From: an uncultured Aquimarina sp.
GTDB taxonomy: Bacteria; Bacteroidota; Bacteroidia; Flavobacteriales; Flavobacteriaceae
Assembly: GCA_937958985.1 (NCBI GenBank)
Contig: CALGLV010000020.1
Span: 1 to 49,921, forward strand
DNA length: 49,921 nucleotides
Reading direction: 5' to 3'
Part shown: positions 18,801 to 30,800 of the stretch, piece by piece
How the letters are laid out: each line of letters opens with the position of its first letter
How positions within the stretch are numbered: the first letter of the stretch is position 1
Notes under the pieces: model-generated
The model's database searches: none
Told to the model about the DNA's origin: nothing
What the model saw: the letters and a program-made list of their open reading frames with translations, nothing else
Translations under genes and position numbers: made by a program

Positions 18801-21800
18801 ATTACCTGACGATTGTGGTTACGATAGAATTATTAACACTACAGCAGGTGCATCTAGTGAAATAAGTATCAACCAAACGGGAAGTTATTATTATAGAGTT
18901 ACCTTAATCCCTGGAGGGTGTGAAATTGTGGGTTATTTTAATGTTATTTTATTAAACTCAGATGTAAATTTAATTCCGCTTTCGGCACCTTTATGTAATG
19001 ACACTACAACTATTGAGCTGCAAGGTTTACCAGATACACTTATGAGCCCTCCAAACAGGGCAAATACACCTGGTTTGTTATATGTATTAGAGTTTTATGA
19101 AAATACGGAAGCAGTTTTTGACGAGGCAAATTCAACCCCTGTTTTGGTTCAAAACCCTTTAGAAGAAAATGTTAATAGCAACAGTTTTGTTGCCAACGGT
19201 GATTACGGAATCTATACTTTAAACAGGCCTGCAGCAAGCGGTCAGCAAAGTGTTGAAATAATTGTAAGAGCGACCCCAATAATTACAGGAAGTGTAGCCG
19301 ATACAGCAAGTCCGCCTATAGACTGCCCACCACTGTTAAGGCAAACAATAACTTTTTTAGATGTTACTATTGAAGATTTTAGATTTAGTGAAGACCCTAT
19401 TTGTGGAACGGATAATCCAAGCACATCCCGTAATGAAACTTTGGGTGACATTACAGTAACGGTTGATAACGGTAACCCAAGCTATTTCTATCAGTTAATT
19501 AATGATGATGACAATACAGAAGTAGCTACTATAAATAATTCTCCTGATGAAAATATAATTTTTAGAGATGTAGCTCCTGGAATTAATTATAAAATTAGAG
19601 TATTTGCAAACGGTTTTGACAATAGCCTTGCGATTACCGATAATATTCCTGCCAACAGCAGGTGTATAGTTGAGCAAGGTAACATAAGCGTTGAACCTGT
19701 TTTTAATATTGTACCTACATTAACCATTGTAAAAGGATTGACCTGTGAGCCTGCGCAACTAAGGGTAGAATTATCAGTACCAGATGACCCAAATTTCGAT
19801 TTAAGCAATACAACTTTCGAAATAAATGATCAATCAGGAAATTTAATTGTTAGTGGGCGAGGTGCATTGACACATTTTTTGATCGACGATATAAGTAATC
19901 AACCTCCAGTAGGTGGTCAAAACGACCCAGTAGACACCTCTATTATTTATGCTCCTTTAAATTCAATTCAAAATTTCACAATTAACGTAATTAGTAATCC
20001 TTCATGTATTGCTACTTCGACAATTCCTAATTCGATATCACCTTTTAATGGAATAGAGGCAAGAGAAAACACACGCACTGATGTACTGTGTAATGGATTT
20101 TCTACAGGAGGGTTTGTAATAGGTGCTTTTGAAGGAAGCACGAATAACCCGTATGTTTCCCCTCTAGCTAACGCAGGTACCCAAACGGAAATAGTATATG
20201 AAATAACCAATGCAACCCCAACGGATGCCAATATAATAATCGATCCCGATTTATTAGACCGACAAACAAGCCCAGTATTTACAGGCTTACCTGCGGGTAA
20301 TTATACGGTGCGAGCAATAGATATCACAGGAGTACAAACTGCACCAGCTGCAGGAAACCCATGTTTTGAAGGGGAGGCTACAAGGCCAGACGCAGATACC
20401 GATATGAATGGATTAACTGATTGTGAAGAGCTTACAGGTATCGACGACAGTAGAACACCAGTAGTAGCGTTTCCTCTAATTAGTGAATGTCCTTCCATTG
20501 AAATTCCTATTATAATTACTCAACCCGATCCGTTACTACCGGTTACAATTAGTTTAGTACAACCGTACACCTGTGGTACTCCTATTCAAGAAGCTATTAT
20601 TGGAGTAAACAACCCTACAGCTAATTTTGGTGGTACTCCTCCATACACGTTTACTTTAATTGACGATAACGATACGGAAGATGATGAAAATACTGCTATT
20701 GATGAAACTGCCGATGATAGAGTAGTTAGTACAACAACTTCTGACAATTATAGCGACTTCCAAAATATAACGGAAGGGAGTTATGTAGTACAAATTACAG
20801 ATGCTAATAATTGTACTTCTTTATTTTCAGAAGATATTGACATAGCGCCTTTACCTACAGTTACATTTGAGCCTATTGTTATTCCTGTTTTATCTTGTAC
20901 ATCGGGAACACCTCAAAACATGGCAGACATACAAGTAACAGCAAATGCAGATAATAATGCAGACATAGAGGGATACCGTATATTTTCAATCGACGGCGTA
21001 CCAGTAAACCCTCCTGCAGTATTTACAGCTAACCCTTCGGGATTATTTGAAAACTTAACAGCAGGGCAAGAGTATGTTTTTGAAACAAGAACAACCAATA
21101 CATTATGTACAGAAGTTACTGGGCCAATAGAAATTGAACCTGTAATTCCTGTGAACTTAACTCTTTCTGGTGCACCTACAAATGTACTATGTAATGGAGA
21201 GGATAGTGGAGCAGTGTCGTATACAGTAACTTTTTCAAACGTGGGTGCCACTACAGGCTATACGTACCAGTTAACGTTACCTTCTGAGGTTAATCCTGTT
21301 CAAGAAATAACAACACCAATTACTAATTCAACATTAGATTTGTCTATGCTTTCGGCTTCGACAGAGATATATACCATTACAGTAACCGATGCCTCTACGG
21401 GTTGTACCGACACCGATACATTTCGTATTACAGAGCCTGCAACTAGAGCAACCGTTGTAGCTACCGAGCCTGTTTATAATTGTGAAACCGATCAGTACAC
21501 TTTTACAATAACACCAAGCGGAGGTACTTCAGCAACTTATGAATATTCATTAGATAATTTTGCTACCGCTCCAGTAACCGATCCAAACTTTGCAATAACA
21601 GCGCCAACAGTTGTTACTACGCTAAGTATAGCGGTTAGGCAAAATCCAAATTGTATTGGTACTCCTGTAGCAGTTACTTTAAACCCAGTAACCGATTTTA
21701 CAGCTACGGAAAATACCAATACCGATGTTTGTTTGCCAGGAACACCATCCATAATTTTTAATGTTACAGGAACACCACCATTTAGGTATCGCTTTAAATT

Positions 21801-24800
21801 AAGAGACGAAGTTAATTTTCCCGCAACTTTTGAAAGTGGAATTACATCAACACCTGGTCAGATAACAGTACAAAATCCACCAACCACAAGCGGTGTTTAT
21901 GACTTTGAAATTCAAGACAGCTTGCATCAAGATCAAGCTTGTTCAGTAGTGTTACCAATTACTATTAACGATGAAATCACAACTACTACACCAACTAGGG
22001 CAACTACTTTAGATTGTCAACCATCGGGTAATGTACCCGCAACAGGAGAGTTTATTGCCTTTGACGTTTTAGGAGGTAATGGCGCTTTTACTTATACGCT
22101 TACTAATATTACAACACCATCAAATACGCCACCAAGTAATGCAGATAATGTGGGCACGGTAACTTCGCCAAGATTTGATTTTGACAGCTCATTTGATGAT
22201 CAAATTATTGAAATTACGATTACAGATGGTAATGGTTGTGTATTACCAAACTCTATTCGATTCACCCCTAATTATCCGGAAGCACCTACTGAACCAGCAG
22301 TGTCAGCTACTACAATTTTATGTAATGGTGACGATAGTGTAGTTACAGTAGTACCTACAGAATTACAAGGAGTGAATTTAGTGGAGCTCCCCGGCGAAAT
22401 AAACAACTTTGAATATAGTTTTGATAACGGTGCAACTTTTGGAGCTGCGGGAGCTAACAGCGATGTAGTAAATTTAGGCACTAATGCAACTCTAACGGTT
22501 CAAGTTGTTATTCGTAATGCCATTACTAAGTGTATTTCACCTACGGTAGAAGAGATTATTAATCAACCAATAGCAATTACAGAAACAGGACCTCGTACAC
22601 AAACTAATGTAATATGTGATCCAAATAACGGAAATACGACTGCGGGTAGTTTCCAAACAACTATTTCTGGAGGTACAGTACCCGGATCCGAAACACCACC
22701 ACAAAGAGTAGATTATTTATACCAGTTATTTAATGACAATGCTCCTACAGTAGAAGTAGATTCTGATAATAATACCACGGGAGCTATCGATTTTCAAGAC
22801 CTTCAGGCAGGGAATTATTCTATAATAGTAACCGATGGTAATGGATGTACAAATCCTACTCCAATACGTTTTTCTATTATACCAGAGCCTGAAATTGCAA
22901 TTGTTGATATAGATTCGGAAATTGATTGTACTAATGGAGTTACTTTGTTTTTCGCAGTTGAAGGTGGTGTAAATCCTGATTTATTTAGATTATCAGCATT
23001 TAGTAGTCAAACACCTGTAGATCCATCAGTACCAGGAGACGATTTTGCAAGGTTAGGAGATCCTGATTTTTTAATATTACCCCCAGGAGTAGTATTAAAT
23101 ACCTCGTTTACAACTGACAGAATTTTCCGTGCGACACAATTAGATTTTGATACAAACCTTCAGTTAACAGTAGTTGATGATAACTCAACTTGTGAGTCTA
23201 CTTTGATATTTCAAACGCCTCCTGCAGGTCCACCATCACCAGTAACGGTAACTTCGGCAATGGCTACCAATGCTGGATCGTGTAATCCAAACTCTGGAGC
23301 TGTTGATGTTACATTTGATGTTGATCCTTCAAGTCAAGGAGCAACGTTTGAGGTAGATATTTTTCGAAGATTTGATAATGTTGAATTGGTACCTACAGTT
23401 ACAGTAACAAATGCTTTAGCGACAAACGTAGTGCCAACGATTAGAAATTTACCTGAGGGTCAACTAAGGGTAAGAGTAATTCAAACTACAGGCGCAGGCG
23501 TTTGTAGTAACACTTTAGAATTTGAAATCGGTAGAGCTCCTGAATTAGAAGGGCCTTTGGAAGTTAATAATATACCTGCTTCTTGTGACGACCCAAGCAC
23601 TACTTCATTAAATGAAGGTTTAGCAAACTTTACAGTAAGAGCTTCAGGTGGCCAAGGACCGTTTGAGTATCGTATTGAAAGTGTTGACCCTTCTAATGCA
23701 GCACCTAGTGAATTGAGTTCTTTCCCACTTAGTAATACCTTTTCTATCGACCCTACCGACGCGGTAATAACACCTGGAATAGTTGCTCCTAATATTATTG
23801 GGCAAGTTGAGGTTTGGGTACGTGATTTTAATGGTTGTATTAGTGGCCCCCTACTATTAGATGTAAGGCAAAACTTAGTTCCTGAATTAACCCTAGAAGA
23901 ATTTAGTACTGATGAATGTAATGATGTTAATAGTTTTAATATTACAGCAACTATAAATAATTTTGATGCCAACCAAACCTACACATTTACAGTAAATGGA
24001 GGTCCGGCGCAAGCCTTAGATTTAACCGCTACTAGTAACCCTAACGAGGCAACAGGTACAATAACTGTTACCGACCGTATTGGTTATACTATTGAGGTAG
24101 CAGGTAGTTTAGTAGCAAGATGTACTACGGAAGACACGTTCAGAATTTTCCCTAGACTGGCAGTAGATGTGGCACTTTCAGAGCCCGATTGTAATGGTGA
24201 AATTCAAACCATAACAGCTACAGTAACCAACGGATTTGCTGGCGAAGCCGCACGACAATTAACGTACGAATTACTTGATGGCAGTACATCAATAAGCACT
24301 ATTACAGGATCTACAAATACCACTGAAACCTTTACAAGCGGTATTGACGGAGTAAATTTAGTAGCGGGCACTACATACACTATTACTGTTACCGATGATT
24401 TTAATGGTTTAGGAAGTAGAACTTGTGAAGCTAGCAATACTGATAGCCAAACAGCAATACAATTACCAGCCTTTGGAACTCCAACTATTGTTAATTTAAC
24501 TTGTCCTACTGACCCTACAGGATCCATAACTATTAACATAGATACAGCTGTAACTAGTGATACCCCTCCTTTAGATTTTGAATTGTATGAATTCCCAGAT
24601 CTAACTACTGCGAATACAGCTATTAACGCAGGAACAGTCCGTACCTCAGGAACAGCAGTAATAAGTGCTACTGCTAATAATGTATTTACTAATTTACAAG
24701 GAGAAAGTAATGCAGTATATGTACCTATACTAATAGCAACTACATTAAATTGCCCTATTCCTGGAACACCAATAGCATTAACAGAGCCAACTCAATTAGT

Positions 24801-27800
24801 GGACACGAATTTTAATGTTACAGTAACTAGGCAAGGAATTTGTAATGATGCCGATACAACTAACGATACTGCAATTATTAGAATTGAACCGCTTATGCCT
24901 TTTGCTAACGGTGCAGATTCTGATTATGTATATAGTATTGCAGGTGTGGTAACAGATGCTCCTTTAACAGCAGCAGTAGATCAAGAAATTACTCCAAATG
25001 CAGGAACCAACCGAGTAGTTAATATTGAAATAAGGGATCGCTTTACAACTTGTAATGTAATTACTATTACTAGAACATTAGATCCGTGTCCAATTCCAAT
25101 TGACCCTCTAACGGTTAATGTAGTTGAAACAAATATTGATTGTTTTGGTGAAACAGATGGCTCGGTTACATTTACAGTAGCACCAGCCAATGGGAATAAC
25201 CCACCAACATATACGTATAGACTTGTTGGAGGTAATCCAGCAATTACTCCACGTGAAAGTGACCCAGCAGGAATTAGTGATTTAAGTGTTACAGAACTTA
25301 ATTTAACACCAGGTAACTATACACTTACAGTTATCGATTTAGACGAACCTTCTTCTGCTCCAGAAACAAGATCGTTTACTATAGAAATACCAAATACCGC
25401 TCCAAACTTTAACCCAAGTTCGGCGCCAGATAGTTGTACTACTGTAACGGTTAATGCTAATGTGGTTTCAGGTTCGGGTACACCAGGTAATCCTGAAAAT
25501 TATACGTTTGAATTGGATGACCCTTCTAATGGGGTAGGTGTTGATGTAACTAATGCAACGGGAATATTCCCAGGATTAGCAGCACCAACTTCAGGAACAA
25601 TATCTTATAGTATTCGAATTTTAGATGACAATAATTGTCCGGTAACTAAAACTATTGAGGTAGGTCCAATCGAGCAAATTGCCACTACATTAACCACACC
25701 AAATATTTGTTTACCAAATGCTTCAACTCCAGCAAATACTGAAGTTAGAATTGATATAACTTCAGGAACACCACCATTTAGATTTGCACGTGTAAATGCA
25801 GGAGCCCCAGCCCCAGCGCCTACAAGTTTTACAACACTTGATTTAAATGAAACTAGAATTAGGGATACATCAATTACTATTGAAGGCGATTATGAGTATT
25901 ATATTGAAGATGCTAACGGTTGTGATATTATAGAAGCGGTGACTATTAATCCTGTTTTAGAATTAACAGGAGCACCTACTTTAGTACCACCCGTTTGTGT
26001 GTTGCCAAATGCAATGCCTCAAGCACGTAGTAACGGTACCTATAATTTTACACCTATTGGCGGAACAGGAACATATACATTTGAAGTTGCACAAGGTACA
26101 AGCGAAGCTACTTTAGGTAATTTTGCAGCGTATACGGCAGGATTTCCATTCCAAGTAACAAATGTTGATGATGGAACGTTCTTCCAATTTAGAATAAGTG
26201 ATGGGCAGTGTAGCTTAACACTAGATCCATTTAGTTTTGATTTCCCAGAAGCACCAACCGCTACAGCCGCTAACGCTGAATATTTCTGTGCAAATGAAAC
26301 AGCTACAGTTGAAGTTATTGCTTCGGGTGGTTTAGCTCCATACACTTATGAGTATAGAGACGCTACTAGTAACCCAACGGATCCTTCAATAGGGAGCGGT
26401 TCAAGTTTTACAGGTACAGCCGGTACTTATAACTATATTGTTCGCGATGCTAAAAATTGTGAGTTTATGGGATCGTTTACTATAGACGATAGTTCTGTAA
26501 ACATCTCAGGAGATCCAATAATTACAGATTTAACTTGTAATGTTAACGGTTCTATAGGTACCACTAACGGTGCAATTTCAATAAATGTTATAGGTGGTTC
26601 ATCGGGTTACGATGTGAATTTAATTGACAGTTCGGGAGCGATTACTACAGTTTCCAATGCTACCGCAGCACCATTTACAGCAACATTCAATAATTTGGAT
26701 GCAGGTATATACCGAATAGAAATTACCGACAGTAACAATTGTGATGCCGTTGTAGTTCCTAATATTGAGGTAGAATCCATTTCGCCAATAGATTTAGGAG
26801 AACCTACTTTCTTAGATTGTTCTCAAACAGCGAATAATGGAGCTACATTAATATTTGCTGTAACAGGTAATACTGGAGATCCTATTAACATCAAATCATT
26901 TGAGTTAAGTGCTGGCATTGCAGATGTATTTGTAGACCCTTCTGCTAGTACAGCCGATGATGTTTCTAGATTTGGAGATGCGGATTTTCCAATGTCTGAG
27001 TTTGATTTCCCAGCGGGAACACCAATGGCTACCACACAAACCTTCTATGCAATTTTGGGCTTAGATTTTAATACCGACTACTTAGTGGAGGTTATTGATA
27101 ACGAACCTATTAATGGTACTCAGTGTCCTGCTAGTAGAACCTACACCATACCACCATCTGATTTATTAGAAATAACTACAATTACTACCACTCCAGAAGC
27201 CTTTTGTAATACAGGAGACGGGCAAGCGGTTGTTAATTTCCAAAGGGGTACAAGTACGGCAGTTAATTTTGATGCAGTACTAATTGATCCAGATAATAAT
27301 GATGCCATTATACCAGGTTCACTAATTACACCTGTAACTACAGATGCTTCAGGTGCAGGTACAGTAACATTTACTGCCTTAGCGGTTGACAATTATAGAG
27401 TACGCATCACCGAAGCGGGTACACTATGTGGGAATTCTGAAGTATTCTCAATTACTAAAGCACCAGCATTAAATGCGCCTACAGTTAATAGTAGCTTAAT
27501 TGTAAATTGTAATACCCCAGATGCAGCTAACTTTTCTATAAATGTAAGCGCAACGGGTGGTATTCCTTTTGCAGCTCCTGCCTCACCATACAATTTTGCA
27601 GTGGTTGACGGAACAGATATCATTAATCCACCTTTGATTATAAACAGTCCTAGCCCTATCGTTTTTGATTCGACAGTAGGTACAGGCGAATTTGTATTAT
27701 GGGTAATGGATAGTTCTAACTGCCCTGCAGTTCCAGTTGCTTTTGAAGTAATTAGAGAGCCATTACCAGTACTAACAGTTGATCCTATATTTTCAGAAGA

Positions 27801-30800
27801 TCAATGTGATGGTGTGTCTCTTTTCCGCTTTGACGTGCAATTAACGAATTACGATCCGGCATTTGAGCCGTATACATTTACTGTAGACGGACAAAGCCAA
27901 TCACTTACTAATCCTGTATTCCCAACTACATTCCCAGGGATATTAACAGGACAGCTAATCGTTAATAGTCCGGGTGACTTTGTGTTTGCAGTTCAAAATA
28001 GCGATGCATGTAGTAGTGTGCCAACTACCGCTACTGTATTTGAACCGTTAGAAATAGTAGCAAGTTTAGACTCTGTTGCCGATTGTGATGGAAATATTCC
28101 TTCCATAACAGGAAATATTACCGGAGGTTTTGTTACGGGACCTAGAACATTGACTTATGAGTTACTTGATAATGCTGGATTGGTTTTAAATACGATATCT
28201 AATAATACAACTACAGTTACTTTTACTACACCTCAACTAGTAGCAGGAGAAAACTATAGAATAAGAGTAACTGACGATTATGGTATAGTAGCAGGAGATC
28301 CAAGTTGCTCAGAAACGTCAGTTCCAGTAAGTCAGCCAGTACTTAATAAGTCTGATTTGGATGCGCCAACAGTAGTGCAACCAACTTGTAATGGTGATAC
28401 GGGAAGTGTACGCATAAACACCAATAATGCTCAAGTAGGTGACACACCTATAGTATTTGGTTTGTATAGTTTTGGTAACAGAACCGATGCTGAAAATGCA
28501 GTAACAAATGATGATATTAGTGCAGGTACTGCAGTAAGAACACCTGATGCAAATCAAGATTATACTGGTTTAGCTGCCGGTTTCTATGTAGATGTTGTAT
28601 TTAACGGTTCATTAGCTTGCCCAACTGTTAATTCAGTAATCGAAATAGTAGAACCACCAGTATTTGTAATTGATGATATCACAGCCGATTTCGTGCAACC
28701 TACGTGTAACCCAGTACAAGCTGCTCAAGTAAGTATTACGGTAAATAATACTAATTCGGGGACACGCCCTTACTTGTTTAGGTTATTACCTACAGATGCT
28801 TTTACAGAAATAGCAGGTACCGACGTAGCGATTACTACACCAATTACCATCACTGTCGATGCTATTGCGGGTACTACTTACGATATTCAATTTAGAGATA
28901 GTGGAAGCTTAACTTGTTTAATGCCAATTCCATCTAGATCAGTGACAGTTCCAGAATTACAAAACCCATTTGCTGCGACAGCTACTACAACGGATTACTC
29001 TTGTGTATCCAACGAAATGGTAAGCGTTCAATTAACTAATTTAATTGCAGCTAATAACTATACCTTAACAGTAACAACACAACCAACAGCTAGTACACCA
29101 GTGATACCTACGCCAACTTTTACAGGAGCAGATACGGGTAGTATTGATGTAGAACTTGATGTTGTTGGAAGATATGTATTTACCATTACTGATGGTACTA
29201 CAGGTTGTGATGTTGAAGTTACCCACGATGTGGATGATGTAGAACAATTAATGGTAACCAGGCTACCAGTTTCCGAATTGACGTGTACTGGAGATACAAC
29301 CATGATTGGATTTGAAGTTCCTGATTTCACAGGATTTTACAGATATACAATTACAGAAAACTTAGCGACACCAGTAGTGAGAGAAGAAGCTATTGTTGAG
29401 GTTACAGCAACCACAGCAACTTTAACACACACTCCTGGCGGAGGAAGTGGTGCAACGGTAGCACTTGCTAACGGTACCTCTACAATAACTTCAGGAGTGG
29501 CCTTAGGGGTCAATACCTATACAATTGAAGTAGAAGCAGTTTCTGATGTAAATGGGACAACTCCAATTAATCCAACACGAGCTTTATGTATGGCGAGTAC
29601 AGTAATTTCTGTAAACGGACCTACAGTACCTGTTTCTTTAGTGCCTTTAACAGCGACTGCACTAACATGTGATACTGACGCAATTATTACTGCATTTGCT
29701 TCAGGTGGAACGCCTCCATATACCTATACATTAACAGGACCAGGGATTGCTGCTCCAGTTGTTAATACTACAGGAATATTTGAAGGTATTGCGAATGGAA
29801 TAACTGTAGCGACTACGTATACAGTAGGCGTACAAGATAGTGAGGGATGCCCTGTGGCAACTGCAACGCCAGTAACGGAAACGATCACCATAAATCCTAC
29901 AGAGCAATTACCTGCTTTTGTTTTAATACCAGCTCCAGTAGCATGTGTCGGAGATGAATCTACACTAACGGTAACTGTTTCTGGTGCCGAAACGGTATCA
30001 GATACACAACGTATCAATTCAAGAAGATTCTCTTTAGTTGAGGTTGACAATATGGTGGGTGATAATCCATCTAATCCTTTAGCAACATTATCTCAGTCAC
30101 CTACTGTTGAATTTACTAATATAGTACCGGGAATCAATGGTTCACCAAGATTCTTTAGGGTACAAATTATTGATTCGTTTGGTTGTACTACGATGTCTGA
30201 TGTTAGATCTATAGAAGCACCAATTGGCTTAACAGCATCAAATGCTCAAACTATTGCGATTGATTGTGATACTAATAGACTAGAACAAGGAGGATTGGAA
30301 ACAGCCCAATTCGAAATTAGCATTTCAGGAGGAACAGGGCCTTATAACTTCACAAGAGCCGCAAGTACATTTGCCGGAGGTGCTACACCAACATTAGTAA
30401 CAGGTGGAGAAGTAGGATCGCCAACATTTACTAACGGAACACCAAATACAGGTTCACAACTTTATGAGTTACGTCCAGGAAGGCATTTCTTTAGAATTAT
30501 AGATGCCAATGGTTGTGAAGCCTTTACACAGGTTGAAGTTGGTGCAGCTCCAGCACCTATTGAGTTTGATATCGACTTTTCAGAAGACTTGCTTTGTCCA
30601 GGTGTATTTGGATTTGTTGCGGTTGATGGGCCGGTAAGAGGAGGTACTCCAGGGCTAGTATTCGAATTATGGGTTGTAGATGGTTCAACTGAAACACAAA
30701 TCATAGATGGTGATCTTCCAAGAGCACCAATTGCAAGTGTGAATCATGAAGTAAACTCTAGGTTATTCACAGGCTTACCTGATGTAAGATTACCAGGTTC

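Noticed and set aside
25246..25260. A fourth parS-like sequence (ACTCCACGTGAAAGT) inside sprB.
   Set aside because: Only the central bases match. The outer positions of both half-sites are wrong, so it is likely a chance match in coding DNA.
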